In this document: piece by piece, positions 8,399 through 18,086 of the stretch
Layout: each line of letters begins with the position of its first letter
Numbering within the stretch: the stretch's first letter is position 1
Assembly (NCBI RefSeq): GCF_000754095.2
Contig: NZ_JQSG02000001.1
Location: 124,001-188,000 of the forward strand
Source: Acidihalobacter prosperus
GTDB taxonomy: Bacteria > Pseudomonadota > Gammaproteobacteria > DSM-5130 > Acidihalobacteraceae
DNA: 64,000 bases
Direction: 5' to 3'
Position numbers and translations under genes: made by a program
Notes under the pieces: model-generated
Told to the model about the DNA's origin: nothing
The model's input: the letters and a program-made list of their open reading frames with translations, nothing else
The model's database searches: none

Positions 8399-9385
8399 GT
8401 GCGTGTCGCTTCGATTGCCGGCTTGCTCGGCGGGGTCTTTCTTTTGCCGCCGATCCAGGCCGGCGCCGCCACGGACGCGGCGCATGGGCTTTTTTCGCAG
8501 ATGCGGCATGCGGCGCGCACGCTCGATTACCGCGGCATATTCGTCTACCAGAACGGCGCATCGCTCAGCACCCTCAAGGTCGAGCATGCCTGGCATGACG
8601 GCAAGGAATACGAGCGCCTCGTTTCCCAGGACGGCGCGCGTCGCGAGGTACTCGTCGACGGCGATCTGGTGACCTACGTGCGACCATCGACCAAGTCGGT
8701 GGTCATCATGCACCGGGATAGCCATTCCAGCTTGCCTGGGCGCTTCGCCTCGGACGCCCACGCAACGCCTTATTACCACCTCGAACTGGGTGCGACCAAG
8801 CGCATCGCGGGGCAAACCTGCCGCGTCCTCGTGCTCAAGCCGATCGACCGCTATCGCTATCAGCACCGCATGTGCGTCGATGTCGGCAACCATCTGCCGC
8901 TCGAATCCGAGGTGATCGACCGACAGGGAAACCCCGTCGAGCGGCTGTTGTTCACGGATATCAAGCTCGTGACGGGTCTCAAGCCGGCCGCCTTCAAGCC
9001 ACCCGTACTCGGTCCTCAATATACCCTGCGCTGGGTCAAGACGCGTCAGGCCGGCGACGAGGCCAAGCATGACGGCAGCCGCTGGAGCTTCAAGCCTTCG
9101 GCGTTGCCGCCCGGATTCGTGCTGCGCGCCGCGCAGACCCGCCGTTTCAGCGCTAGCGGCGACCCGGTCCGGCATTTCGTACTGGGTGACGGCGTGGCGA
9201 CGGTTTCGGTGTTCATCGCCACGCATGAGCATGCCGTGCATGCGGCCAGCAGCATGGAGCGTAGCGGTGCGCTGAATGTGCTGACCACGTCTTCTCACGG
9301 TGCTCTGGTAACCGTGATGGGCGAGGTGCCGCGCATCACCGTGCGCCGGATCGCCGGCGCACTGACGTATTCGAAGACGCGCTGA
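8399..9385 (+). CDS. rseB: Sigma-E regulatory protein RseB
   Basis: Periplasmic protein of 328 aa with a signal peptide of about 23 residues (cleavage near AGA-ATD), a large N-terminal MucB/RseB lipid-sensing domain (about 28-215, including LDYRGIFVYQ) and a smaller C-terminal domain (about 225-325). RseB binds the periplasmic tail of RseA and blocks DegS cleavage. The start is GTG 8399, 12 bases after rseA. It closes the rpoE-rseA-rseB unit. Confidence 0.93.
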   Translation: MRVASIAGLLGGVFLLPPIQAGAATDAAHGLFSQMRHAARTLDYRGIFVYQNGASLSTLKVEHAWHDGKEYERLVSQDGARREVLVDGDLVTYVRPSTKSVVIMHRDSHSSLPGRFASDAHATPYYHLELGATKRIAGQTCRVLVLKPIDRYRYQHRMCVDVGNHLPLESEVIDRQGNPVERLLFTDIKLVTGLKPAAFKPPVLGPQYTLRWVKTRQAGDEAKHDGSRWSFKPSALPPGFVLRAAQTRRFSASGDPVRHFVLGDGVATVSVFIATHEHAVHAASSMERSGALNVLTTSSHGALVTVMGEVPRITVRRIAGALTYSKTR

Positions 9386-9403
9386 ACCCCAGAGCCGGAC
9401 GCC

Positions 9404-9428
9404 GGAGGCGACGGTGGCGGTCGTCTCC
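9404..9428 (+). terminator. Stem-loop after rseB, weak terminator candidate
   Basis: Nine-base arms GGAGGCGAC and GTCGTCTCC (one G-U pair) with a seven-base loop. A four-T run follows only after seven further bases, so it is not a classical intrinsic terminator. It lies between the sigma-E operon and the lepA-lepB run. Confidence 0.3.
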
Positions 9429-9530
9429 GATGGCGTTTTCCCGTCCCGATCTGCATAATTCGCTCCACTTCCCGGGGTATGCGGCGACGCGTCGTGCGTC
9501 TTTCACGCCCCGGCGCGCGAGGCGATTGGG

Positions 9531-9776
9531 ATGGATATGAGGACGCTTACGCTGTATCACCGCGAAGGCTGCCACCTGTGCGAACAAATGGCACAGGTGC
9601 TGGCGTCTCTGGCGACGGAGCTGCGTTTCGAGGTCACTCGTGTCGATATCGACGCCGATCCGGCGCTGCGCGAGCGCTTCAATGAAAAAATACCGGTGCT
9701 GATGGTCGAGGATGACGTGGTGTGCTGCCATTTCCTCGACGAGAAGGCGCTGAGGCAGGCACTGACGGATGGCTAA
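9531..9776 (+). CDS. Glutaredoxin-like family protein
   Basis: Thioredoxin-fold protein of 81 aa with an N-terminal CxxC (GCHLC, C14 and C17) and a PVLM segment at the expected cis-proline position. It belongs to the short glutaredoxin-like group (DUF836 type) and probably acts in thiol redox in the cytosol. ATG 9531 is followed by another in-frame ATG at 9537. Its end overlaps the lepA start by eight bases, so it is co-transcribed with lepA; it occupies the place held by mucD or rseC genes in related sigma-E clusters. Confidence 0.85.
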   Translation: MDMRTLTLYHREGCHLCEQMAQVLASLATELRFEVTRVDIDADPALRERFNEKIPVLMVEDDVVCCHFLDEKALRQALTDG

Positions 9777-11571
9777 GCCGCTCAAGAACATACGTAATTT
9801 CTCCATCATCGCGCATATCGATCACGGCAAGTCCACGCTGGCCGACCGGCTGATCCAGCTGTGCGGCGGCCTGAGCGAACGCGAAATGTCGGCGCAGGTG
9901 CTCGATTCGATGGACATCGAGCGCGAGCGCGGGATCACCATCAAGGCGCAGAGCGTATCCCTGGATTACAAGGCCGCCGACGGCGAGATCTACCAGCTCA
10001 ACATCATCGATACGCCCGGTCACGTGGATTTCTCCTACGAGGTTTCCCGCTCGCTGGCTGCCTGCGAGGGTGCGCTGCTGGTGGTCGATGCGTCCCAGGG
10101 CGTCGAGGCGCAGAGCGTGGCCAACTGCTACACGGCCATCGATCAGGGGCTCGAAGTCGTGCCGGTACTCAACAAGATCGACCTGCCCGCGGCCGAACCG
10201 GAACGGGTGATCGACGAGATCGAGGAAATCATCGGCATCGAGGCGCACGACGCGCTGCGTATCAGCGCCAAGACCGGCGAGGGCGTGCCCGATCTGCTGG
10301 AACAGCTGGTGGCGCGCATTCCACCGCCGGAAGGCGACCGCGACGGCCCGCTGCAGGCGCTGATCATCGATTCCTGGTTCGACAACTACGTCGGCGTGGT
10401 GGCGCTGGTGCGCGTGGTGTCCGGCCGCCTCACCCCTCGCCAGCGTATTCAGGCGATGTCCACGGGGCGCCAGCACCAGGTCGACAAGGTCGGCACCTTC
10501 CGCCCCAAGCCCACGGTGACGGAAAGCCTGGAGGCGGGCGAGGTGGGCTACATGATCGCCAGCATCAAGGAGATCGACGGCGCCAAGGTGGGCGATACCC
10601 TGACCGGCATCGACAATCCCGCGCCGAAGCCGCTGCCTGGCTTCAAGGAAGTGCAGCCGCGCGTCTTCGCCGGCATCTTCCCGGTGGAGTCCGACGACTA
10701 CGAGAATCTGCGCGAAGCCCTGGACAAGCTGCGTCTGAACGACGCCGCACTGGCCTACGAGCCGGAAACCTCGCAGGCGCTCGGTTTCGGTTTCCGTTGC
10801 GGTTTCCTCGGCATGCTGCATATGGAGATCGTGCAGGAGCGCCTGGAGCGCGAATACGACCTCGACCTCATCACCACGGCGCCGACCGTGGTCTACGAGG
10901 TGGAAACCACCAAGGGCGAAACGCTGCGCATCCACAACCCCAGCGATCTGCCGGCGGTGAACTATATCGGCGAAATCCGCGAGCCGATCATCAGCGCGAA
11001 CATCCTGGTGCCGCAGGAGTTCGTCGGCCCGGTGATCAGCCTGTGCGTGGAAAAGCGCGGCGTGCAGACCAAGATGCTGTATCTCGGCAAGCAGGTCTCG
11101 CTGGCCTACGATATGCCGCTCAACGAGGTGGTGCTCGACTTCTTCGACCGTTTGAAGTCCGTCAGCCGCGGTTTCGCCTCGTTCGATTACCATTTCCAGC
11201 GCTTCCAGGCCGCGCCGCTGGTCAAGGTCGATATCCTGATCAACGGCGAGCGCGTGGACGCGCTGTCGCTTATCCTGCATCGCGACACGGCGCAGTCGCG
11301 CGGTCGCGACCTGACCGAGCGCATGAAGGAACTCATCCCGCGTCAGATGTTCGAAGTGGCGATCCAGGCGGCCATCGGCTCCCACATCATCGCCCGCTCC
11401 AGCGTCAAGGCGATGCGCAAGAACGTGCTGGCCAAATGCTACGGCGGCGACGTCTCGCGCAAGCGCAAGCTGCTGGAAAAACAGAAGGCCGGCAAGAAGC
11501 GCATGAAATCGGTCGGACGCGTGGAGATTCCCCAGGAAGCCTTCCTGGCCGTCCTGAAAGTCGATAAATAA
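9769..11571 (+). CDS. lepA: Elongation factor 4 (LepA)
   Basis: Ribosome-associated GTPase of 600 aa, the standard length. G1 [10 protein letters not shown]2 with [11 protein letters not shown]3 DTPGHVDF and G4 NKID are all visible in the first 140 residues, followed by domains related to EF-G and the LepA-specific C-terminal domain ([36 protein letters not shown]). EF4 is thought to help stalled or misplaced ribosomes and initiation. The lepA-lepB order is conserved across gammaproteobacteria. Confidence 0.98.
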   Translation: MAKPLKNIRNFSIIAHIDHGKSTLADRLIQLCGGLSEREMSAQVLDSMDIERERGITIKAQSVSLDYKAADGEIYQLNIIDTPGHVDFSYEVSRSLAACEGALLVVDASQGVEAQSVANCYTAIDQGLEVVPVLNKIDLPAAEPERVIDEIEEIIGIEAHDALRISAKTGEGVPDLLEQLVARIPPPEGDRDGPLQALIIDSWFDNYVGVVALVRVVSGRLTPRQRIQAMSTGRQHQVDKVGTFRPKPTVTESLEAGEVGYMIASIKEIDGAKVGDTLTGIDNPAPKPLPGFKEVQPRVFAGIFPVESDDYENLREALDKLRLNDAALAYEPETSQALGFGFRCGFLGMLHMEIVQERLEREYDLDLITTAPTVVYEVETTKGETLRIHNPSDLPAVNYIGEIREPIISANILVPQEFVGPVISLCVEKRGVQTKMLYLGKQVSLAYDMPLNEVVLDFFDRLKSVSRGFASFDYHFQRFQAAPLVKVDILINGERVDALSLILHRDTAQSRGRDLTERMKELIPRQMFEVAIQAAIGSHIIARSSVKAMRKNVLAKCYGGDVSRKRKLLEKQKAGKKRMKSVGRVEIPQEAFLAVLKVDK

Positions 11572-11629
11572 TCATGCAGAGCGAAGGCGGATGGCGGCAG
11601 CCGGTGCGCCACTGACATAGGAACCACTG

Positions 11630-12469
11630 ATGAATTTTGACCTTGAGTTCGTGCTCGTCGTCGGCGTCTTCCTGACCGGCGTGATCTGGCTGCTGGATGC
11701 CCGCTGGTGGGGGCCGAAACGCCGCAAGCAGGCCTACGAGGCCGGTCTGCGCGGCGAGGTCGCCGGCGACAAGGATGGGGACAGCTCTCGCGCGCCCTGG
11801 TATGTGGAATACTCGCGCTCATTCTTCCCGGTGCTGCTCGCGGTGCTGCTGCTGCGCTCCTTCGTGGCAGAGCCCTTCCGCATTCCGTCGGGGTCGATGA
11901 TGCCCACGTTGCTGGTCGGCGATTTCATCCTGGTCAACAAGTTCGACTACGGACTGAAGCTGCCTCTGATCCACACCAAGATTCTGCCCATCGGCGAGCC
12001 CCAGCGCGGCGACGTGGTTGTGTTCCGCTATCCGCGCGATCCCTCGGTGGATTACATCAAGCGCATCATCGGCCTGCCCGGCGATACCATCACCTACGAC
12101 GGCAACAAGCTCTATATCAACGGCAAACTGGTGCCGACCAAGATCGTCGGCCGTTACGCCGGCGAGGGTCCCAATCATCTCATGGGCGGCGCCATCGTCG
12201 AGCAGGAGGATCTGCCTCGCCGCAACGGCAGCGTGGTGAAACACGATATCCTGATCATGCCGGGACGCCCCGTGCCGACCGGGAGCGTGGTGGTGCCCAA
12301 GGGCGAGTATTTCGTCATGGGCGACAACCGCGACGACAGCAACGACAGCCGCTATTGGGGATTCGTGCCGCAGAAGAATCTCGTCGGCCGCGCCTTCCTG
12401 ATCTGGTTCAACTGGGATTTCCAGGACGGTCAGGTAGACTTTCACAGAATCGGCGATCTGATCCATTAA
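11630..12469 (+). CDS. lepB: Signal peptidase I
   Basis: Inner-membrane serine protease (279 aa) that removes Sec and Tat signal peptides. Two N-terminal membrane helices (about 5-23 and 64-81) precede the periplasmic catalytic domain. The nucleophile is S89 in PSGSMMPTL and the general-base lysine is K144 in YIKRIIGLPGD; the box GDNRDDSNDSRYWG is also intact. It lies 58 bases after lepA and before the DUF4845 gene, the usual order. Confidence 0.98.
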   Translation: MNFDLEFVLVVGVFLTGVIWLLDARWWGPKRRKQAYEAGLRGEVAGDKDGDSSRAPWYVEYSRSFFPVLLAVLLLRSFVAEPFRIPSGSMMPTLLVGDFILVNKFDYGLKLPLIHTKILPIGEPQRGDVVVFRYPRDPSVDYIKRIIGLPGDTITYDGNKLYINGKLVPTKIVGRYAGEGPNHLMGGAIVEQEDLPRRNGSVVKHDILIMPGRPVPTGSVVVPKGEYFVMGDNRDDSNDSRYWGFVPQKNLVGRAFLIWFNWDFQDGQVDFHRIGDLIH

Positions 12470-12533
12470 AATTATTCCGCGATCCGACGCCCCATCAGAA
12501 ATATATGGCTGAACGTCAACGGAGGGTGTGAGC

Positions 12534-12920
12534 ATGCAAGGCAGACGAAAGCAGCAGGGTGTCTCCATTGCGTCGATGTTGGTGGTCGCGGCGATTCTCG
12601 GCGTGTTGTTCGTGATCGGCGTGCGCCTGTTCCCGGTGTACATGGATTACTACAGCGTGCGTTCGATCATGAACGAAGTGGCGCATTCGCCGGGTATCGG
12701 CAAAAAGGATTATCTGCAGGTTTGGGACGCCATCAATACCCGCTTCGACATCAACAATATCGACGACGTCCACCGCGACGATTTCAAGATGAAAACCGTG
12801 GGCAACGAAACCACGATAACCATCAGCTACGTGGTGCGTCGGCACCTGCTGGCGAATATCGACGGTCTGATCATCTTCAAGCACTCGGTGCATTACGAGC
12901 ACACCGGCAGCAGTGACTGA
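12534..12920 (+). CDS. DUF4845 family small membrane protein
   Basis: Protein of 128 aa with one N-terminal membrane helix (about 12-32) and an extracytoplasmic domain. The N-terminus (RRKQQGVSIASMLVVAAILG) resembles a prepilin leader, but glutamate is missing at the fifth position after the glycine, so processing by prepilin peptidase is doubtful. DUF4845 genes are routinely found between lepB and rnc; the role is unknown. ATG 12534 is preferred to GTG 12528 because GGAGG at 12521-12525 is correctly spaced only for the ATG. The end overlaps rnc by eight bases. Confidence 0.85.
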   Translation: MQGRRKQQGVSIASMLVVAAILGVLFVIGVRLFPVYMDYYSVRSIMNEVAHSPGIGKKDYLQVWDAINTRFDINNIDDVHRDDFKMKTVGNETTITISYVVRRHLLANIDGLIIFKHSVHYEHTGSSD

Positions 12921-13605
12921 GGTCAATCCGCCCGACTGGTTGCCCGCCGAGCTGCGGGCCTCGCCGCTGTGTCTGCAGGCGCTGACCCACCGCAGCGTGG
13001 GCGGCTCGAACTACGAGCGCCTTGAGTTTCTCGGTGACGCCCTGCTCGGGTTGATCGTCGCCGAGTGGCTGTATGCCGCCTTGCCCAAGGCCAGCGAGGG
13101 CGAATTGAGCCGAGTGCGCGCCTCCCTGGTCAAGCGCGAGACCCTGGCCGGGATCGCGCGCGAGCGCGACCTCGGCGAGCGGCTTCGCCTGGGGCAGGGC
13201 GAACTCAAGAGCGGTGGTTTCCGCCGCGATTCCATTCTGGCCGACGTGGTCGAGGCCCTGATCGGCGCCCATTATCTGGTGCTCGGCTTTACGGCCACCC
13301 AGGACTTCGTGCGCCTGCTTTTCGGCGAGCGCTTCGAGCGCCTGCCGAGCGCCGAGAGCCTGAAGGATCCCAAGACGCGTCTGCAGGAACGTTTGCAGTC
13401 TACCGGCATGGCGCTGCCGATCTACGATATCGTCGAGGCCACCGGCGAACCCCATCAGCAGACGTTTCGGGTGCGTTGCGCGCTCGGCGGCGATAAGCTC
13501 GCGGTCGAGGCCGTCGGCAGCAGTCGACGCAAGGCGGAACAGGCCAGCGCCGAAGCGATGCTGGCCCTACTGAACGAACAGGAAGGAAAAAAGCGTGTCC
13601 GATGA
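12913..13605 (+). CDS. rnc: Ribonuclease III
   Basis: Double-strand-specific endoribonuclease (230 aa) for rRNA and mRNA processing. The signature ERLEFLGDALLG is at 35-46, the second acidic cluster is in DVVEALIGA near 115, and a dsRNA-binding domain covers about 153-222 (KTRLQERLQ to RRKAEQASAEAML). The GTG start at 12913 lies inside the end of the DUF4845 gene, and era begins 11 bases before the rnc stop. The tight rnc-era-recO order is typical. Confidence 0.97.
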   Translation: MTEVNPPDWLPAELRASPLCLQALTHRSVGGSNYERLEFLGDALLGLIVAEWLYAALPKASEGELSRVRASLVKRETLAGIARERDLGERLRLGQGELKSGGFRRDSILADVVEALIGAHYLVLGFTATQDFVRLLFGERFERLPSAESLKDPKTRLQERLQSTGMALPIYDIVEATGEPHQQTFRVRCALGGDKLAVEAVGSSRRKAEQASAEAMLALLNEQEGKKRVR

Positions 13606-14524
13606 GGCCCACCAGGTACTGCATGCCGGCCATGTCGCCATCGTCGGCCGGCCCAACGTGGGCAAGTCGACCCTGCTCAACCGATTGCTCGGACAAAAGC
13701 TGTCGATTACCGCGGACAAACCTCAGACGACGCGTCACCGCATTCTCGGCGTGCTCGATATGCCGCAGGGGCAGATCGCCCTGCTCGATACCCCGGGTAT
13801 CCACCGTCTGCCCGGCAAGCGCGCGCTGAACCAGTCGCTCAACCGTGCCGCGCTCGGTGCCTTGGCCGAGGCGGACCTGGTCTGGTTCGTGGTCATGGCC
13901 GATCGCTGGGAGGACGAGGATGCCTATATCCTCGATGCGCTGCGCCGGGAGGCGCGGCCGGTGATGCTGGTGGTCAACAAGATCGATCGACTGAGCGACC
14001 GCGCGCGTCTGCTGCCCTTCCTGCAGAAAATGCAGGCGCTGTACGCGTTCGTCGAAATGTTTCCCGTGTCGGCGCTCAAGGGCGACAACGCCGATCGCCT
14101 GGCCGAAACCAGCCTGCGCTATCTGCCGGTGGTGGAGGCGAAGCCCTTCGCGGAAGACCAGCTCACCGACCGCAGCCTGCGCTTCGTCAGTGCCGAATTC
14201 ATCCGCGAGCAGGTCATGCGCAGCCTGGGCGATGAGGTGCCCTATGCGGCGGCGGTGACCATCGACCGTTTCGAGGAGGGCGATAAGCTGACGCGCATCG
14301 CGGCGACCATCTGGGTCGAACGCGACGGCCAGAAGGCCATTGTGATCGGGCGAGGCGGCGAGCGGCTCAAGGCTATCGGCAGCCAGGCGCGCAAGTCTCT
14401 CGAGACGTTGCTCGATACCCGGGTATTCCTGGAGCTTTGGGTCAAGGTTAGGGCCGGATGGCAGGACGACCCGCGCTTACTGCAACAGCTGGAGATGGAC
14501 GAGGCGCGGTGGCCGAAAACCTGA
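13595..14524 (+). CDS. era: GTPase Era
   Basis: Essential GTPase (309 aa) that binds 16S rRNA and assists 30S assembly. G1 GRPNVGKS is at 18-25, G3 is DTPGI, and G4 is NKID; the C-terminal KH domain includes IVIGRGGERLKAIGSQAR. The start is GTG 13595 behind an AGGAAGGA ribosome site located inside rnc. The end overlaps the likely recO start. Confidence 0.97.
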   Translation: MSDEAHQVLHAGHVAIVGRPNVGKSTLLNRLLGQKLSITADKPQTTRHRILGVLDMPQGQIALLDTPGIHRLPGKRALNQSLNRAALGALAEADLVWFVVMADRWEDEDAYILDALRREARPVMLVVNKIDRLSDRARLLPFLQKMQALYAFVEMFPVSALKGDNADRLAETSLRYLPVVEAKPFAEDQLTDRSLRFVSAEFIREQVMRSLGDEVPYAAAVTIDRFEEGDKLTRIAATIWVERDGQKAIVIGRGGERLKAIGSQARKSLETLLDTRVFLELWVKVRAGWQDDPRLLQQLEMDEARWPKT

Positions 14525-15258
14525 GTGCGGAAGGCTACGTGCTGCATGCGCGCAGCTACCGCGAAACCAGCCTGCTGGTCGAGATCGTCACCCTGGAGCA
14601 TGGCCGCGAAGGCGTGGTCGCCCGCGGCGCGCGTAGCCGCCGCGGCGAGGCGGCAGCCAGGTTACAGCCGTTTCGCCGCCTGCACCTCGGCTGGCGCGCG
14701 CAGGGCGATCTGGGCACCCTGACCGGCGTCGAGGAACTGGATTGCCATCGCCTGCCGCCGGCCGTCGTCGGCGTGGGGCTGTACCTCAACGAACTGCTGA
14801 TGCGCCTGTTGCCGCGCCACCAGGAAGTCCCGGACATCTACGAGGCCTACGCCGCCGCGCTGCGCTCACTGACGGCCGAACTGCCGGTCGAACCGGTGTT
14901 GCGCAGCTTCGAGCTGCGTCTGTTGGCCGGGCTGGGCTACGCGCCTGCGCTGGACCGCGAGGCCGATACCGGCGCGGATCTCGATCCGGCACGATACTAC
15001 CGCCTGTTGCCGGAGCACGGTCCGGTGGCTGCGACGTCCGGCGCGACCGGCGCGGTGAGCGGCGCGGCGCTGCTCGCGATGGCGCGCGAGGACTGGTCGG
15101 ACCCGGAAACACTCGCCGCGGCCAAGCGCGTCCTGCGCAGCGCCCTGGAGGCCCAGCTCGGTCCGCGGGGCCTGCGCACGCGGAGCCTGCTCGGCGGCTT
15201 GGCACGTTACCGCAGAATGGCCGAGAATGAGCGGCCTACCGACCGCTCGGACGATTGA
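14509..15258 (+). CDS. recO: DNA repair protein RecO
   Basis: Recombination mediator (249 aa) that works with RecR to load RecA on SSB-coated single strands. The N-terminal OB-fold contains [22 protein letters not shown] and the helical C-terminal domain has the [13 protein letters not shown] motif. The zinc-binding cysteines seen in some RecO proteins are absent, as in other gammaproteobacteria. GTG 14509, inside the end of era and following a GAGG, is chosen; an upstream ATG at 14458 would add 17 unrelated residues. Confidence 0.92.
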   Translation: MAENLSAEGYVLHARSYRETSLLVEIVTLEHGREGVVARGARSRRGEAAARLQPFRRLHLGWRAQGDLGTLTGVEELDCHRLPPAVVGVGLYLNELLMRLLPRHQEVPDIYEAYAAALRSLTAELPVEPVLRSFELRLLAGLGYAPALDREADTGADLDPARYYRLLPEHGPVAATSGATGAVSGAALLAMAREDWSDPETLAAAKRVLRSALEAQLGPRGLRTRSLLGGLARYRRMAENERPTDRSDD

Positions 15259-15286
15259 GCACACCCATTCCCGGACAGGCAAGCAC

Positions 15287-16009
15287 ATGAAACTCGGCGT
15301 CAACATCGACCACGTGGCCACCCTGCGGCAGGCGCGCGGTACACCTTATCCCGACCTCACGCAGGCGATCGCGGCCGTCGAGCGCGGCGGCGCCGACGCG
15401 ATCACGCTGCATCTGCGCGAGGATCGGCGGCACATTCAGGATGCCGACGTGTTCGGCATCCACGATCATGTGACCACGCGCGTCAACCTGGAAATGGCGG
15501 CCACCGACGAGATGGTGGAGATCGCCTGCCGGGTGGGACCGGCCGACTGCTGCATCGTGCCCGAACGGCGCGAGGAACTGACCACCGAGGGCGGGCTCGA
15601 CGTGACCGGCATGCAGACGCGCCTGCGCGAGGCCTGCGCGCGCCTGGCCGGTGCCGGGGTGCGTGTGTCGCTGTTCGTCGAACCCGACGTCGCCATGCTG
15701 CCGGCGATCGTCTCCACCGGCGCACCGGTGATCGAGCTGCATACCGGGCGTTACGCCAATCTGCCGCCCGGCGCGGCGCGCGATGCCGAGCTGGAACGCT
15801 TGCGCCGGATGAGTGCCGAGGCGCATGCGGCGGGTATTCAGGTCAACGCCGGGCATGGTCTGGATTACGACAATGTCGACCCCGTGGCCGCCATTCCGGA
15901 GCTGGTGGAGCTCAATATCGGTCATTCCATCGTCTGTCGCGCGCTGTTCGTGGGGCTGGAGCAGGCGACCGAGGAGATGAAGGCGCTGATGCTGGCGGCG
16001 CGCGCCTAG
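15287..16009 (+). CDS. pdxJ: Pyridoxine 5'-phosphate synthase
   Basis: TIM-barrel enzyme (240 aa) that condenses 1-deoxyxylulose 5-phosphate with 3-amino-2-oxopropyl phosphate to make pyridoxine 5'-phosphate. The typical start [27 protein letters not shown], and the late [10 protein letters not shown] and ELNIGHSIV motifs are present. ATG 15287 gives the family N-terminus. It ends in TAGTG, sharing a base with the acpS start, as in the conserved recO-pdxJ-acpS order. Confidence 0.97.
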   Translation: MKLGVNIDHVATLRQARGTPYPDLTQAIAAVERGGADAITLHLREDRRHIQDADVFGIHDHVTTRVNLEMAATDEMVEIACRVGPADCCIVPERREELTTEGGLDVTGMQTRLREACARLAGAGVRVSLFVEPDVAMLPAIVSTGAPVIELHTGRYANLPPGAARDAELERLRRMSAEAHAAGIQVNAGHGLDYDNVDPVAAIPELVELNIGHSIVCRALFVGLEQATEEMKALMLAARA

Positions 16010-16392
16010 TGGCCATCCGCGGCATCGGCGTGGATCTGGTGAGGGTGGCGCGGCTGGAGCGGCTGCATGCGCGCTACGGCGAGCGTCTCGCGGAACGCGT
16101 ATTGCATCCAGACGAACGCCCGGGTCTTGCCGAGGCGCCGGAACCGGCGCGTTATCTCGCCAAGCGCTTCGCCGCCAAGGAGGCGGGCAGCAAGGCGCTC
16201 GGTACCGGCTTCGCGCTCGGCGTGAGGCTGCGCGATCTGCGGGTGGCGCACGACGACCTGGGCAAACCGGCGCTGGTGCTGAGCGGCGTCGCCGCCGAAC
16301 GCGCGGCGGCACTGGGGGTGACCGGCTGCCATCTGTCGCTCAGCGACGAACACGAACACGTCATCGCGCTGGTGGTGCTCGAAGGCGCGTGA
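16009..16392 (+). CDS. acpS: Holo-[acyl-carrier-protein] synthase
   Basis: Phosphopantetheinyl transferase (127 aa) that activates acyl carrier protein with coenzyme A. The magnesium-binding residues are visible as D9 in GVDL and E58 in FAAKEAGSKAL. The start is GTG 16009, overlapping the pdxJ stop by one base. Confidence 0.96.
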   Translation: MAIRGIGVDLVRVARLERLHARYGERLAERVLHPDERPGLAEAPEPARYLAKRFAAKEAGSKALGTGFALGVRLRDLRVAHDDLGKPALVLSGVAAERAAALGVTGCHLSLSDEHEHVIALVVLEGA

Positions 16393-16414
16393 GGAACGGA
16401 TCGAGGAGAGAGGC

Positions 16415-17305
16415 ATGGAATACCCCACGATAGAGCAGTTCGTCGGCAACACGCCGCTGGTGCGCCTGCAACGCCTGCCCGGCGAGACCAGCAATGTCAT
16501 CCTGGTCAAGCTCGAAGGCAACAACCCGGCCGGTTCGGTCAAGGACCGCCCGGCCCTGAGCATGATCCGGCATGCCGAGGAACGCGGCGAGATCAAGCCC
16601 GGCGACACCCTGATCGAGGCGACCAGCGGCAACACCGGTATCGCCCTGGCCATGGCGGCGGCGATCCGCGGCTACCGCATGGTGCTGATCATGCCCGACA
16701 ACATGAGCGCGGAGCGCCGCGCCACCATGAAGGCCTTCGGCGCCGAGATCGTGCTGGTCACGCGCGCCGAGGGCATGGAAGCCGCCCGCGACCTCGCCCT
16801 GAGCATGCAGGCCGAGGGCAAGGGGCGGGTGCTCGACCAGTTCTCCAACCCCGACAACCCGCTCGCGCATTACGAAGGCACCGGCCCGGAGATCTGGCGC
16901 GACACGCACGGCGAGATCACGCATTTCGTCAGTTCCATGGGCACCACCGGCACCATCATGGGCAACTCCGCCTACCTCAAGACGCAGAACCCCGGGATCG
17001 AGGTCATCGGCGTGCAGCCGCAGGAAGGCGCGAGCATCCCCGGCATCCGCCGCTGGCCGCAGGCCTACCTGCCCAAGATCTTCGAGCCGGCGCGGGTCGA
17101 CCGCGTCATCGACGTCTCGCAGGAGGCCGCGGAAACGACCATGCGCCGGCTGGCCGCGGAGGAGGGCATCTTCTGCGGCGTTTCCTCCGGCGGTGCGGTG
17201 GCGGCGGCGCTGCAGGTCTCGGCCGAGGTGGAGAACGCGACCATCGTCTCCATCGTCTGCGACCGCGGCGACCGCTACATCTCCACGGGGGTGTTCCCCG
17301 CGTGA
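16415..17305 (+). CDS. cysM: Cysteine synthase B
   Basis: PLP enzyme (296 aa) making cysteine from O-acetylserine, with sulfide or thiosulfate as the sulfur donor. K43 in NPAGSVKDRP is the Schiff-base lysine; TSGNTG, the MGTTGTI phosphate-binding loop and the late CGVSSGGA are intact. The short length and the IPGIRRWPQAYLP segment favour CysM over CysK. It ends in GTGA shared with the exonuclease gene. Confidence 0.94.
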   Translation: MEYPTIEQFVGNTPLVRLQRLPGETSNVILVKLEGNNPAGSVKDRPALSMIRHAEERGEIKPGDTLIEATSGNTGIALAMAAAIRGYRMVLIMPDNMSAERRATMKAFGAEIVLVTRAEGMEAARDLALSMQAEGKGRVLDQFSNPDNPLAHYEGTGPEIWRDTHGEITHFVSSMGTTGTIMGNSAYLKTQNPGIEVIGVQPQEGASIPGIRRWPQAYLPKIFEPARVDRVIDVSQEAAETTMRRLAAEEGIFCGVSSGGAVAAALQVSAEVENATIVSIVCDRGDRYISTGVFPA

Positions 17306-18084
17306 ACGTGATGGTGTTCGACATCGAGACGGTGCCCGACGTCGACGGCGGGCGCCGCGTGTACGGGCTAGACGGGCTGTCCGACGCTGATGTCGCCCAG
17401 GCCATGTACCAGCTGCGCATGGCCAAGACCGGCGGGGACTTTCTCGCCCATCACCTGCACCGCATCGTCGCCATCTCGGTGGTGTTCCGCCACGCAGACC
17501 AGCTCAAGGTCTGGTCGCTGGGCGATCTCGATTCCGACGAGTCCGAGTTGCTGCGTCGCTTCTTCGACGGCCTCGACCGCTACACGCCCACCCTGGTGTC
17601 GTGGAACGGCGGCGGTTTCGATCTGCCGGTGATCCACTACCGCGCGCTGCGCCACGGCGTGTCCGCGCCGCGCTACTGGGAGGTCGGCGAAGACGACCGC
17701 GAGTTCCGCTTCAACAATTACCTGAACCGCTTCCACTGGCTGCACACCGACCTCATGGACGTGCTGTCCGGCTACCAGGGTCGCGCCGTCGCGCCGCTCG
17801 ACGAGGTGGCCACGCTGCTCGGTCTGCCCGGCAAGATGGGCATGAGCGGGGCCAAGGTCTGGGACGCCTATCAGGCCGGCGATCTCGCCAGCATCCGCGA
17901 CTACTGCGAAACCGACGTGCTCAACACCTATCTCGTCTATCTGCGCTTCGAATACCTGCGCGGGCATCTCGGTGCAGAGGCCTACGCGGCCGAACAGGGG
18001 CGCGTGCGCGACCTGCTCGGTACGGCCGAGGCCGCGCACCTGCAGGAATTTCTCAAGGCCTGGGACGCGAACGGAGCGGATTGA
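17302..18084 (+). CDS. Predicted 3'-5' exonuclease, PolB-like DEDD family
   Basis: Cytosolic protein of 260 aa with DEDDy-type exonuclease motifs: Exo I FDIETVPD (D7, E9), Exo II around SWNGGGFDLPVI, and Exo III YCETDVLNTYLVYLRF with the tyrosine in the expected position. It lacks polymerase domains, and its substrate is not known. The GTG start at 17302 overlaps the cysM stop (GTGA), and rlmD starts within a few bases of the end, so the three are one transcript. Confidence 0.85.
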   Translation: MNVMVFDIETVPDVDGGRRVYGLDGLSDADVAQAMYQLRMAKTGGDFLAHHLHRIVAISVVFRHADQLKVWSLGDLDSDESELLRRFFDGLDRYTPTLVSWNGGGFDLPVIHYRALRHGVSAPRYWEVGEDDREFRFNNYLNRFHWLHTDLMDVLSGYQGRAVAPLDEVATLLGLPGKMGMSGAKVWDAYQAGDLASIRDYCETDVLNTYLVYLRFEYLRGHLGAEAYAAEQGRVRDLLGTAEAAHLQEFLKAWDANGAD

Positions 18085-18086
18085 GC

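Noticed and set aside
9679-11385. Long minus-strand open frame (568 codons) opposite lepA, and similar long frames opposite parC, rlmD and nadB
   Set aside because: They mirror strong conserved genes in GC-rich DNA, where stop codons are rare on the opposite strand. Their products are low-complexity, rich in H, R, A and D, and match no family.
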